Assembly (NCBI RefSeq): GCF_019805165.1
Contig: NZ_RWIJ01000017.1
Coordinates: forward strand, 62,001-126,000
Direction of reading: 5' to 3'
Source: Azospirillum sp. 412522
GTDB taxonomy: Bacteria > Pseudomonadota > Alphaproteobacteria > Azospirillales > Azospirillaceae
Length of the DNA: 64,000 bases
A model generated the notes under the pieces. That model made no database searches. It was not told where the DNA came from and worked only from the letters and a program-made list of their open reading frames with translations. This document shows, piece by piece, positions 41,799-50,898 of this stretch. The translations under genes were made by a program, and so were the position numbers. The first letter of the stretch is position 1, and every line of letters begins with the position of its first letter.

Positions 41799-43778
41799 AT
41801 GGCACTCATCAAGAAGACCAGGATCGACACGGCGCAGGCCGCCCGCACCAAGCCGGGCGCCGACGACGAGGGTCCGGATCGGTCCGTTGCCGGAGCCGGC
41901 ACCGCCGCCGCCGGGGACCCGGCACCGGCCGCCATGCCGAACGCGCCGCAGCGCCGCCGGGCACGTGCCGACTCGCGCCGCCGGCAGGCCGCCAGCGGCA
42001 TCGCCGCCGCCTCCACCGAGCTGGCGAGCGGTGTCGCCGAGGCGGCCTCGGCCGCGGAGGAGCTGCGCCGGGCGATGGAGCAGATCGCCGCCGGGGCCGA
42101 GCAATCGGCCGGCGCCACCCAGCAGTCGCAGCGCATGATCGGCCGCGCGTCGGAGTTGCTGACCCGCTCGCGCGGCACGGCGGAGCAGGCGGTGCTGCGG
42201 GTCGAGGCGTTGCAGACCACGCTGAAGGACGTCAGCGGCCAGATCCTGTCCTCCATCGACGGTATCGTCCGCGCCGCCGAACGGCAGGAGGCGTCGGTCC
42301 GTCTGGTGCGCGACCTGGAGGTCCAGGCGCAGGAGATCGCCGCCATCGTGCAGAGCGTCGCCGCCATCGCCGACCAGACCAACCTGCTGGCGCTGAACGC
42401 CGCCATCGAGGCGGCGCGGGCCGGCGAGGCGGGCAAGGGCTTCGCCGTCGTCGCCGACGAGGTGCAGGCGCTGGCCGAGCGGTCGGAACGCAGCGCCAAC
42501 GACATCCAGGCGATGGTCTCGGAAATCCAGGATGCGGTTGCGGCGATCGCCGCCGGCATCGTCGCCTCGTCCGACGTGGCCAAGGCGGAGGTGGCGCGCG
42601 GGCGCGAGATCGTCCAGCAGCTGGAGGGCGTGCGGTCGGACATGACGACCATCGTCCAGGGCGCGCAGGAGACCATCCGTGCCGCGGTTGAGGCCGATCA
42701 GGCCGCGCGGGAGGCCCTGCGCGGCGCGGAGATCATCGCCGCCAGCGCCGAGGAGCAGTCCGCCGCCGCCGAGGAGGCGCTGAGGACGGCCGGCGAGCAG
42801 TCGGTCGCCCTGAACCAGAGCCAGCGCGCCGCCGGGCAGCTGTCGGAACTGGCGGAGGATCTCGAGGGCACGACCGACCTCTCCGCCACCGCCGACGAAC
42901 TGGCCTCGGCTGCCGAGGAGCTGTCGGCCGCCATCGAGGAGATCAACCGCGCCGCCGCCCAGATCATGACCGCCATCGGCCAGATTTCCAGTGGAGCTCG
43001 GTCGCAGAGCGCAGCCACCCACCAGCTGGCATCGGCCATCGCCGAGATCGACGCAGCGGCGACGCTGGCCGCCGGCCGGGCGGGAGAGTCGGTGGAGCGC
43101 TGCACCTCCATGGAAGGGCTGCTGGGCGAGACCCGAAACACCATCGGCCGGCTGGCCGACGGCGTGATGGGGGCGGTCGAGTCCTCCCGCCGGGCGGGCG
43201 AGCGGCTGGACGCGCTGGAGCGGATCGGCCGGCGCATCGACAAGGTGGTGGACGCCATCGCCACCGTCGCCATCCAGACCGGCATGCTGGCGGTCAGCGG
43301 ATCCATCGAAGCGGCGCGGGCGGGAGAGTTCGGCCGCGGCTTCACCGTGGTCAGCGGCGACATCCGCAAGCTGGCCGGCGACAGCGCCGACAGTGCGGAG
43401 CGGGTGAAGGACATCGTCCGTGACATCCAGGACCAGATGCTGCGGGTGCGCCGCGACGTGGACGAGGTTTCCGCCATCGCGGTGACGGAGATCGCGCGCC
43501 ATCGTGCCTTCGGCGTCACCCTGACCGCCGGTGCGCAGGAACTGCGGGTGGTCACCGCCGGCAGCCGTGAGATCCTGGAGGCCGCCACCGACACCACCGC
43601 CGCTTTGCGCGAAACCCGCGTCGGCGTGGAGCAGGTGGCGGCGGCGGCGGCGGCGGCGAACCTTGCCGGCTCCGAAGCGGCCAAGGCCGCCCGCGAACAG
43701 GCCAAGGGGGCCGAGGAGCTGGCATCGGCGATCGAGGAGATCGCCGCGATGGCCGACAGCCTGCTGGGCGGGGCTTGA
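41799..43778 (+). CDS. Soluble methyl-accepting chemotaxis protein with two signalling tips
   Basis: A 659-residue cytoplasmic receptor without transmembrane segments or a recognisable sensor domain. The N-terminal 60 residues are Ala/Arg-rich. The rest is coiled coil with two hairpin tips. The first is canonical (QTNLLALNAAIEAARAGEAG followed by KGFAVVADEVQALAERS, residues about 195-235). The second is divergent (QTGMLAVSGSIEAARAGEFG then RGFTVVSGDIRKLAGDS, about 495-535) and has lost the ALNAA and VVADEV consensus. Probably one half binds CheA/CheW and the other has another role. Confidence 0.85.
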   Translation: MALIKKTRIDTAQAARTKPGADDEGPDRSVAGAGTAAAGDPAPAAMPNAPQRRRARADSRRRQAASGIAAASTELASGVAEAASAAEELRRAMEQIAAGAEQSAGATQQSQRMIGRASELLTRSRGTAEQAVLRVEALQTTLKDVSGQILSSIDGIVRAAERQEASVRLVRDLEVQAQEIAAIVQSVAAIADQTNLLALNAAIEAARAGEAGKGFAVVADEVQALAERSERSANDIQAMVSEIQDAVAAIAAGIVASSDVAKAEVARGREIVQQLEGVRSDMTTIVQGAQETIRAAVEADQAAREALRGAEIIAASAEEQSAAAEEALRTAGEQSVALNQSQRAAGQLSELAEDLEGTTDLSATADELASAAEELSAAIEEINRAAAQIMTAIGQISSGARSQSAATHQLASAIAEIDAAATLAAGRAGESVERCTSMEGLLGETRNTIGRLADGVMGAVESSRRAGERLDALERIGRRIDKVVDAIATVAIQTGMLAVSGSIEAARAGEFGRGFTVVSGDIRKLAGDSADSAERVKDIVRDIQDQMLRVRRDVDEVSAIAVTEIARHRAFGVTLTAGAQELRVVTAGSREILEAATDTTAALRETRVGVEQVAAAAAAANLAGSEAAKAAREQAKGAEELASAIEEIAAMADSLLGGA

Positions 43779-45397
43779 CCGCCGTGGACGGGGACCGGGC
43801 GGCGGCCCGGGAAGCGGCTGGGGAAGCCGATGGCACCCTCGCCCTGGCATTCGTCACGGTGGTGGTCGGCGACCTGCATCTGGCCCTGCCGCTGCCGGCG
43901 GTCCGCGCGGTGATCCGGCCGCCGGATCTGGTGCGCATCCCGTTGGGGCCGCCCAGCCTCGACGGGCTGGCGCAGTGGCATGGCGAGGCAGTGCCGGTGC
44001 TCGATCTCGCCAAGGCGCTTGGGGCCAAGGCGCTGGAGGGCGGGGCGCCAGCCACGCGGGAGGCGCGCGTGGTGCTGGTCGGGCATTGCGGCCAGCCGGT
44101 CGGCCTGCGGGTGGACGCGATGGCCGGCATCCTGCGCAGCGGCCTCGACGGCATCGATCCGGTGACGCAGGAGGATGGCGGTTTGGATCCCGCCCTGCTG
44201 GACGGCCTGCTGCGCGACGGCCCCGCCACCATCCTGAAGCTGGATGCGCTGATCGACCGGCAGTTCGGCGATATGGAGGAGGCGGCGCGGGGGCCGGCGA
44301 CCGCGGGGCCCGGGTTCGGCCTGGGGCCGGTCGGTGTGGCGGGCGCCGGGAAAATGGGGGTCGTAGGCGGGCCCGACCGGCAGGCTCTGCTGGTCTTCGA
44401 GGTCGCCGGGCAGGAGTTCGCCCTGCCGGTGGAGCGTGTCCGCGAGGTCCTGCCCGCACCGCGCGAGGTCGCCCGCATGGCGCGGGCTAAGGCGCATCTG
44501 CTGGGCGTGATGTCGGTGCGCGACCGTCTGCTGCCGCTGGTCGGGTTGCGTGCCCTGTTCGGGCTGGACGGCAGCGGCGCGCCGGAGGCCGGGCGCCGCG
44601 TCGTCGTGGTGCGGCCGGGGGTGGGGCAGGCGCCGGTCGGGGTGCTGGTGGACGAGGTCCGCGAGATCCTGCGGCTCGACCCTGCGCTGATCGACCCGGT
44701 ACCGCCGCTGCTGGCCCGCGAGCCGGAGTTCGAGGATCTGGACGGCATCGCGCGGGCGGACGGCGGCACGGGCGCAGGCAGCGGGTGCCGGCTGGTGTCG
44801 GTGCTGTCGGCGGAGCGGCTGTTCCGTCATGGTGCGGCCCTTGGTGCCGATGCCGGCCGGGAGGGGAATGGAATGGAACCGGCGCAGCTTGTGGATGGAG
44901 GCGGTGCCGGGGAGCGCTTCGTCGTCTTCCGCCTTGCCGGGGCGGAATATGGACTTCCGGTTACCGCCGTGCGCGAGGTGCTGCGCCGGCCCGACAGCAT
45001 CACGCCGTTGCCCAATGCGCCCGATTTCGTCGCCGGCGTGCTGACCCTGCGCGGCGAGGTTCTGCCGTTGATCGACCAGCGCCGGCTGCTGAACCTTCCG
45101 GCCGTGGCGGCGAAGCCCGGTACGGACCCTGCCGCCGGGCTTGAGCGCGGGCGGGTGGTGGTGGTCGGGCGTGACGGCCTGTTGGTCGGTCTGCTGGTGG
45201 ACGGTCTGTCCGGCCTGCTGACGGTTCCGGCGGGTCGGATCGGTCCGGCACCGGCGGTGTCGGCGGCGCAACGGCGGCTGATCCGCCGGGTGGCGACACT
45301 GGACTCCGCCGGAGGCGGCCGCATGATCCTGCTGATGGACGCGGACAGCCTGCTCGACATGGACCGGCTGGCCGACCTGCTCGTTACCCCGCAGTGA
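43775..45397 (+). CDS. Triple CheW-domain coupling protein
   Basis: A 540-residue protein with three CheW domains. Domain 1 is about residues 22-165 (FVTVVVGDLHLALPL), domain 2 about 205-350 (LVFEVAGQEFALPVERVREV, LLGVMSVRDRLLPLVGLR) and domain 3 about 385-535 (FVVFRLAGAEYGLPVTAVREV, FVAGVLTLRGEVLPLIDQRR). Usually CheW is a single ~150-residue domain. A TTG start overlapping the receptor stop is used here; GTG 43784 is an alternative. Confidence 0.88.
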   Translation: MTAVDGDRAAAREAAGEADGTLALAFVTVVVGDLHLALPLPAVRAVIRPPDLVRIPLGPPSLDGLAQWHGEAVPVLDLAKALGAKALEGGAPATREARVVLVGHCGQPVGLRVDAMAGILRSGLDGIDPVTQEDGGLDPALLDGLLRDGPATILKLDALIDRQFGDMEEAARGPATAGPGFGLGPVGVAGAGKMGVVGGPDRQALLVFEVAGQEFALPVERVREVLPAPREVARMARAKAHLLGVMSVRDRLLPLVGLRALFGLDGSGAPEAGRRVVVVRPGVGQAPVGVLVDEVREILRLDPALIDPVPPLLAREPEFEDLDGIARADGGTGAGSGCRLVSVLSAERLFRHGAALGADAGREGNGMEPAQLVDGGGAGERFVVFRLAGAEYGLPVTAVREVLRRPDSITPLPNAPDFVAGVLTLRGEVLPLIDQRRLLNLPAVAAKPGTDPAAGLERGRVVVVGRDGLLVGLLVDGLSGLLTVPAGRIGPAPAVSAAQRRLIRRVATLDSAGGGRMILLMDADSLLDMDRLADLLVTPQ

Positions 45398-45404
45398 CGA
45401 TCGG

Positions 45405-46520
45405 ATGGGGGACGGTGTGCTGACGGTGCTGGTGGTGGACGATTCCGCATTGATGCGCCGGCGCATCGCGGAACTGCTGGGAGAGGCCGGCTTCCGGGTG
45501 GAGACCGCCGCGACGGGGGACGAGGCCCTGGCGCGCCTGCCGGTTCTCGACCCGGACGTGGTGACGCTGGACGTCACCATGCCCGGCATGGACGGGCTGG
45601 CCTGTCTTGCCCGCATCATGGTGGAGCATCCCAAGCCGGTCGTCATGGTCTCCGCCCTTACCGGGGCGGGGGCGGAGGAGACGCTGGAGGCGTTGCGGCT
45701 GGGGGCGGTGGAGGCGGTGCAGAAGCCGGCCGCCGGCTCCATCGGCCGCATCGGCGAGGAGCTGGTGGAGACGGTGCGCGCCGCCGCATCCTCCCGTCCG
45801 CGCCGGGTGCGTGGCCTGCGCGAACGGCTGCGGCTGGCGCGTGCCCGTATCGCCGGGGAGGATTTCGTCACACCCGAGATGTTGCAGCCGGCGGTGCCGG
45901 TCACGCCGCCGGACGGGGAGGGCGAGGGGGTGGTGCTGGTCGGCGTGTCCACCGGCGGACCCAGCACGCTGGAGGACATCCTGCCGCTTCTGCCGGCCGG
46001 TTTCCCCTGGCCGGTGGTGGTGGCGCAGCATATGCCGGTCGCCTTCACCGCGACGCTGGCGCGGCGGCTGGACGAGCTGTGCGCGCTGAATGTGGTGGAG
46101 GTGCAGCGGTCGACGGTGCTGGAGCCGGGGATGGTCTGCATCGCCCGTGGCGGCGCCGACGTCGAGCTGGCCCGGCGCGGCGGCCGGCTCCAGGCGGTCA
46201 GCGTGCCGGCTGCGGCCGACCGGCCCTGGCACCCCAACACCGACCGGCTGGTGGCCAGCGCCATGCGGCTGCTGCCGCCGGAGCGGCTGGTGGGGGTGCT
46301 GCTGACCGGCATGGGCAACGACGGGGCGGCGGCGATGGCCGAGCTTCATGCCCGCGGCGGCCGCACCATCGCGGAGTCGGAGGAGAGCGCCGTCGTCTTC
46401 GGCATGCCGCAGGACCTGATCCGGCGCGGCGGGGCCAGCGTCGTGCTGCCGTCGGACCGGGTCGCCGGCCAGCTGACCCGCTGGCTGCTGCCCGCCACGC
46501 GGCGGGCCGGAATAGCGTAG
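45405..46520 (+). CDS. cheB: Protein-glutamate methylesterase CheB
   Basis: A 371-residue protein: receiver domain (VLVVDDSALMRRRI; Asp in VVTLDVTMPGMDG) and a methylesterase domain with the catalytic triad Ser (VGVSTGGPSTLE), His (VVAQHMPVAFT) and Asp (LTGMGNDGAAAM). It removes methyl groups from receptors for adaptation. It starts seven bases after the CheW gene. Confidence 0.95.
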   Translation: MGDGVLTVLVVDDSALMRRRIAELLGEAGFRVETAATGDEALARLPVLDPDVVTLDVTMPGMDGLACLARIMVEHPKPVVMVSALTGAGAEETLEALRLGAVEAVQKPAAGSIGRIGEELVETVRAAASSRPRRVRGLRERLRLARARIAGEDFVTPEMLQPAVPVTPPDGEGEGVVLVGVSTGGPSTLEDILPLLPAGFPWPVVVAQHMPVAFTATLARRLDELCALNVVEVQRSTVLEPGMVCIARGGADVELARRGGRLQAVSVPAAADRPWHPNTDRLVASAMRLLPPERLVGVLLTGMGNDGAAAMAELHARGGRTIAESEESAVVFGMPQDLIRRGGASVVLPSDRVAGQLTRWLLPATRRAGIA

Positions 46521-46531
46521 GGGGTGATGTC

Positions 46532-47194
46532 ATGGGACTGGTGAAGAAGAAGGCCGCTCCGCAGACCGCCCCGGCTGCGCCCGACATCGGGAGCGATCCG
46601 CTGGCCTCGCTCGAGGATGCCGATGCCGGCATCCGCCGCGATGCCGCCCACGCGCTTGGCCATGCCGCCGTGCCGGGTCCGGAAGCGGCGCTCGCCCGCC
46701 GGCTTCAAGCGGAGGGGGATGCCGGCGTGCGCGAGGCGATCCTGACCGCGCTCGCCCGCATCGCCACGCCCGACGCGGCGGCGGCGCTGGTCCCCTTCCT
46801 GGACCGCGAGGACGCGGCCTTGCGCAACGCGGTGCTGGAAAGCCTGCAGCAGATGCCGGCGGAGGTCGCCGCCCCGGCGCTGCTGCCGCTGCTCGGCCAT
46901 GCCGACGCCGACCTGCGCATCTTCGCAGTGCAGGGGTTGGGCAGCCTCGTCCATCCCGACAATTCCGCTCCCAGCCGCGCCGACTGGCTGGCCAGGGTGA
47001 TGGAGGGCGACGCCGACGTGAATGTCTGCCTCGCCGCGGTGGAGGCGCTGGCCGAGGCCGGCAGTCCGGAGGCGCTGTCCAGCCTGGAGATTCTGGCCCG
47101 CCGCTTCCCCGACGACGCCTTCGTCGCCTTCGCCGTCGACGCCGCCCGGTCCAGCTTCCGCGGCCCGGCTTCCACGGCGGATGCGCCCCGGTGA
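46532..47194 (+). CDS. HEAT-repeat protein of the chemotaxis operon
   Basis: A 220-residue protein with about five HEAT-like helix pairs (GIRRDAAHALGHAAV, GVREAILTALARIAT, ALRNAVLESLQQMP, DLRIFAVQGLGSLV, NVCLAAVEALAEAG). It is an adaptor without catalytic motifs, encoded between cheB and cheR and overlapping cheR by four bases. It may scaffold the methylation enzymes. Confidence 0.8.
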   Translation: MGLVKKKAAPQTAPAAPDIGSDPLASLEDADAGIRRDAAHALGHAAVPGPEAALARRLQAEGDAGVREAILTALARIATPDAAAALVPFLDREDAALRNAVLESLQQMPAEVAAPALLPLLGHADADLRIFAVQGLGSLVHPDNSAPSRADWLARVMEGDADVNVCLAAVEALAEAGSPEALSSLEILARRFPDDAFVAFAVDAARSSFRGPASTADAPR

Positions 47195-48069
47195 CCGACG
47201 CCGAGCCGGCAGGCCTGTCCCAGGAGGATTATGCGACCCTGTGCGGATTCCTGCGGGACCGCACCGGCCTGTCCTTCACCGAGGCCAAGCGCTATTTCGT
47301 CGACCGCCGCGTCGCCGCCCGCATGCAGGCGGTCGGGGCGAGGGACCTGCGCGCCTACATGAACCTGCTGCGATTCCAGGCGTCGGGGGAGGAACTTCAG
47401 CGGCTCGTCAACCTGATGACGGTGAACGAGACCTATTTCTTCCGCGAGAAGTACCAGTTCGACTGTCTGGTGAACTCCGTCCTCGACGAGCTGGTGCGGG
47501 GGCGGCCGACGGGGTCGCGGCTGCGCATCTGGTCGGCCGGCTGCGCCACCGGGGAGGAACCCTATTCCATCGCCATCATGCTGCTGGAAAGCTGGGGTCG
47601 GGTGGACGATTACGAGATCGAGCTGCTGGCGTCGGACATCGACAGTGCGGTGTTGGAGCGGGCGAGAGAGGGCATCTATGACGAGCGCGCCCTGCAGGGG
47701 CTGCCGGTCCATCTGCGCGCCAAGTATTTCCGGTCGCTGCGCGGAACGGTTGAGGCCGGCGGGCCGCGCTGGCAGATCGTCGAGGATCTGCGGGACTCGG
47801 TCGATTTCTCTCTGGTCAACATCGCCGACCCGCAGCAGGCGCGGGCGTTTCGCGGGATCGACGTGATCTTTTGCCGCAATCTGCTGATCTATTTTGACGA
47901 TCTGGGCCGGCGGGAGGCGGCGAGCATGTTCCACGATGCCCTGGCGCCGGGCGGCTTCATCTGCCTCGGCCATTCGGAAAGCATGAGCCGCATGTCCTCG
48001 CTGTTCGTCCCGCGCCGCTTCCCCGACGCCATCCTCTATCAGAAGCCCACGGACGGGGGTGCCGCATGA
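47191..48069 (+). CDS. cheR: Chemotaxis protein methyltransferase CheR
   Basis: A 292-residue protein with the CheR N-terminal helical domain and the SAM-dependent domain: MTVNETYFFREKYQFD, WSAGCATGEEPYSIAIML (SAM loop) and IFCRNLLIYFD. It methylates receptor Glu residues. GTG 47191 overlaps the HEAT gene; the end overlaps the next gene (ATGA). Confidence 0.95.
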   Translation: MTDAEPAGLSQEDYATLCGFLRDRTGLSFTEAKRYFVDRRVAARMQAVGARDLRAYMNLLRFQASGEELQRLVNLMTVNETYFFREKYQFDCLVNSVLDELVRGRPTGSRLRIWSAGCATGEEPYSIAIMLLESWGRVDDYEIELLASDIDSAVLERAREGIYDERALQGLPVHLRAKYFRSLRGTVEAGGPRWQIVEDLRDSVDFSLVNIADPQQARAFRGIDVIFCRNLLIYFDDLGRREAASMFHDALAPGGFICLGHSESMSRMSSLFVPRRFPDAILYQKPTDGGAA

Positions 48070-48464
48070 GCGGGCCGCGCATTCTTGTGGTGGACGACGC
48101 CGTGACCGTGCGCGCCTTCAGCCGCCGCGTGCTGGAGGCCGACGGCTTCGTGGTCGACGAGGCGGTGAACGGGATCGAGGGGCTGGAACGGGCGATGGCG
48201 GTCCCGCCCGATCTGGTGATCGTCGACGTCAACATGCGCAAGATGGATGGCTATACCATGCTGCGCGTCCTCCGCCGCGACCCGAGCCTGCGCGACGTGC
48301 CCGCCATCATGATCAGTACCGAGTCGAAGGCCAGCGACCGCGAGCAGGCTCTGCTGGCCGGCGCCAACTGGTACATCGTCAAGCCGCCGCGCCCGGAGGT
48401 CCTGGTGGAGGCGGTCCGGCTGCTGACCGGATGTCCTCTCGGCATGGGGGAGGGCGTGCCATGA
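48066..48464 (+). CDS. cheY: CheY-like response regulator, second
   Basis: A 132-residue receiver: ILVVDDAVTVRAFSRRVLE, phospho-acceptor Asp in LVIVDVNMRKMDGYTM, and MISTESKASDREQA and YIVKPPRPE with the conserved Lys. Located between cheR and cheA with four-base overlaps on both sides, it is the most likely direct output of CheA. Confidence 0.92.
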   Translation: MSGPRILVVDDAVTVRAFSRRVLEADGFVVDEAVNGIEGLERAMAVPPDLVIVDVNMRKMDGYTMLRVLRRDPSLRDVPAIMISTESKASDREQALLAGANWYIVKPPRPEVLVEAVRLLTGCPLGMGEGVP

Positions 48465-50635
48465 GCGAGCTGTTCGAGCAGTTCGTGGTCGAGGCGCAGG
48501 AGCTGCTGGAGACTGCCGGCGCCGCCCTGCTGGCGCTGGAGCGCGACCCCGCCGACCGCGCGTCGGTGGACGAGCTGTTCCGCGCCTTCCATACGCTGAA
48601 GGGGGCGAGCGCCCTTTTCGACATGGTGCCCTTCACCCGGCTGGTCCATGTCGGGGAGGACACCCTGTCGCTGCTGCGCGACGGCCGGCGCGCCATGACG
48701 CCGGAACTGGCCGACCGGCTGTTCCGCGCGCTCGACCAATGCGCCCGCTGGGTGGCGGCGCTCGAAGGGACCGGCACGCTGCCTGCCGACGCCGGAGCGG
48801 TGGCGGAGACATTGGTCCGCGGGCTGGCGGGGGGCGAGGCATCGGCCGGCGCGGCGGCCTCCGCCGGGGAGGTGGACGCGTTCCCCTGGGTGGCGGCGTT
48901 GACGGACGAGGAGCGGCGGGCAGCGGGCGGCGGAACGCTGACCGCCATCGACTATACGCCCGATCCGGAGTGCTTCTTCACTGGCGACGACCCGTTGGCG
49001 CTGTTCCGACGGGTGCCCGACCTGCGGCTGCTGCGGATCGAGCCGACGGAACCGCTGCCGCCGCCGGCACAGATGGATCCCTACCGCTGCGTCCTGCGCT
49101 TCCGCGCGCTGAGCGGTGCGGCCGTGGAAGCAGTGACGACGGCCTTCCGCAGCGTGCCCGATCAGGTGCGGACCGGCACGGTCACGCTGGCTGCGGCCAT
49201 CGCACCGCCTGCGGCGGCAGCGCAGGGTTCGTTGGCAGCGGCCATGCTGGAGGAGCAGGCGCGCATCCTCGACCTGCCCGGCACCGCTGCCGAACGCGAA
49301 TCCCGCCGCGCCGCGGTGGCACGGGCGGTCACCGCGATCCTGACGGCGCTGGGGCGCCCGGCCCAGCGCGCCACCGTGGCGGCAGCCTGTGGCGACGCCG
49401 GGTCGTTGCGCCGCTTCCTGGCCGATGGACCACCGGCGGAAACGCCCGCGACGGCCGCGTCGCGCTCCGCCCCCGCGCCGCGCCGCGCCCTGCGGGTGGA
49501 GCCGGAGCGGATGGACGCGCTGATGGCGCTGGTCGGCGAGCTGTCGGTGGTGAAGGGGCAGTTGGGGCCGCTGGTCCGCCGCGCCGGGGATGGCGAGACG
49601 GCCCGCGATATGAAGGCCTTCGCCGCCCGGCTGGACGGTCTGGTCGGTGATCTCCGCCACGCGGCGCTGCGGCTGCGGCTGCTGCCGCTGGCCCGTGTCT
49701 TCGACCCGCTGCCCCGGCTGGTGCGCGACACCGCCCGCCGGCTGGACAAGACGGTCGAGCTGGTGCTGGACGGGGCGGAGACGGAGGCCGACAAGGACAT
49801 CCTCGACGTGCTGGGCGAGCCGCTGCTGCATCTGGTGCGCAACGCACTCGACCACGGCATCGAGGCGCCGGACCGCCGGGCGGCGCAGGGCAAGCCGCCG
49901 GGCGGCACGCTGCGGGTCCATGCCTTCCAGGACAAGGGCGGGGTGGTGGTGGAGGTGTCGGACGACGGCGCCGGCATCGACCCGGCGGCGATGCGCCGCG
50001 CCGCTGTCGTTAAGGGATTGCTGAAGCCGGACGCCGCCGCGGCGCTGAGCGATGCCGACGCGGTGCGGCTGGTCTTCGCCCCCGGTTTCAGCACCGCGGG
50101 CAGCGTGTCCGACCTGTCCGGCCGCGGGGTCGGCATGGACGCGGTGCGCGCGGCGGTGGAACGGGCCGGCGGCCGGGTGGAGCTCTCCTCGACCCCCGGC
50201 AGCGGCACGCGGGTACGGCTGTCGCTGCCGCTGACGCTCAGCATCACCCGTGTCGTGGTGGTGGAGGCGGCGGGATCTCTCTACGGCATTCCGGTGGCGC
50301 TGGTCGGCGGTGTCCAGCGGGTGCCGCGGGCCGAGATCCGCGCGGTGAAGCGGGCGGAAAGCGTCGTGCTGCGCGACCGCGTCGTGCCTTTGGTCCGGCT
50401 GCGCCGCCTGCTCGGCCAGCCGGAGGACGAGCGGGCGCGCGAAGCCGACTGCATCGTGCTCGCCGAACTCGGCGACGGGCCGGTCGCCGTGGCGGTGGAC
50501 GATGTCGGCGAGCGTGCCGACGTGGTGCTGCGCCCGATGACCGGGGTGCTGCGGGGGTTGCGTGGCTATGCCGGCACCGCGGTGCTGGGCGACGGCCGGC
50601 TGATCCTGGTGCTCGATCTGCGGGAGCTGTTGTGA
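48461..50635 (+). CDS. cheA: Chemotaxis histidine kinase CheA
   Basis: A 724-residue kinase. The HPt domain (phospho-His in ELFRAFHTLKGASALFDM) is followed by a ~230-residue region with a P2-like part (YTPDPECFFTGDDPLALFRR). Then come the dimerisation helices (MDALMALVGELSVVKGQL), the ATPase domain (LLHLVRNALDHGIE; EVSDDGAGID; SDLSGRGVGMDAVRAAVE) and the C-terminal CheW-like domain. All catalytic boxes are intact. Confidence 0.95.
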   Translation: MSELFEQFVVEAQELLETAGAALLALERDPADRASVDELFRAFHTLKGASALFDMVPFTRLVHVGEDTLSLLRDGRRAMTPELADRLFRALDQCARWVAALEGTGTLPADAGAVAETLVRGLAGGEASAGAAASAGEVDAFPWVAALTDEERRAAGGGTLTAIDYTPDPECFFTGDDPLALFRRVPDLRLLRIEPTEPLPPPAQMDPYRCVLRFRALSGAAVEAVTTAFRSVPDQVRTGTVTLAAAIAPPAAAAQGSLAAAMLEEQARILDLPGTAAERESRRAAVARAVTAILTALGRPAQRATVAAACGDAGSLRRFLADGPPAETPATAASRSAPAPRRALRVEPERMDALMALVGELSVVKGQLGPLVRRAGDGETARDMKAFAARLDGLVGDLRHAALRLRLLPLARVFDPLPRLVRDTARRLDKTVELVLDGAETEADKDILDVLGEPLLHLVRNALDHGIEAPDRRAAQGKPPGGTLRVHAFQDKGGVVVEVSDDGAGIDPAAMRRAAVVKGLLKPDAAAALSDADAVRLVFAPGFSTAGSVSDLSGRGVGMDAVRAAVERAGGRVELSSTPGSGTRVRLSLPLTLSITRVVVVEAAGSLYGIPVALVGGVQRVPRAEIRAVKRAESVVLRDRVVPLVRLRRLLGQPEDERAREADCIVLAELGDGPVAVAVDDVGERADVVLRPMTGVLRGLRGYAGTAVLGDGRLILVLDLRELL

Positions 50636-50898
50636 TGCCGATCCGTTACGATGCCGACCTCGCCCGTTTCGAGGCCGCCTGTACCGTCGAGGACGCCCTG
50701 CCGCTCGCCGAGTGGCTGGAGGGGACGGAGGCCCCGCGGGTGGATTTGTCCGGCTGCACGGACCTGCACACGGCGCTGCTGCAACTGCTGCTGGCGGTGA
50801 GGCCGGCGGTGACGGCCGGGCCGGAGGACGCGTTCCTGGCGTGCTGGGTGGGGCCGGTGCTGGGCGCCCCCGCTACGCTCCCTCCCATCGGTCCCTGA
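50635..50898 (+). CDS. Small STAS-like protein at the end of the chemotaxis operon
   Basis: An 87-residue protein with start at ATG 50635 (GTG 50632 possible), overlapping the cheA stop. The segment RVDLSGCTDLHTALLQLLLA resembles the STAS core around the regulatory Ser/Thr, with Thr-Asp where a phosphorylatable Ser is common. Its 3' end overlaps bluB by 26 bp in convergent orientation. Confidence 0.55.
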   Translation: MPIRYDADLARFEAACTVEDALPLAEWLEGTEAPRVDLSGCTDLHTALLQLLLAVRPAVTAGPEDAFLACWVGPVLGAPATLPPIGP

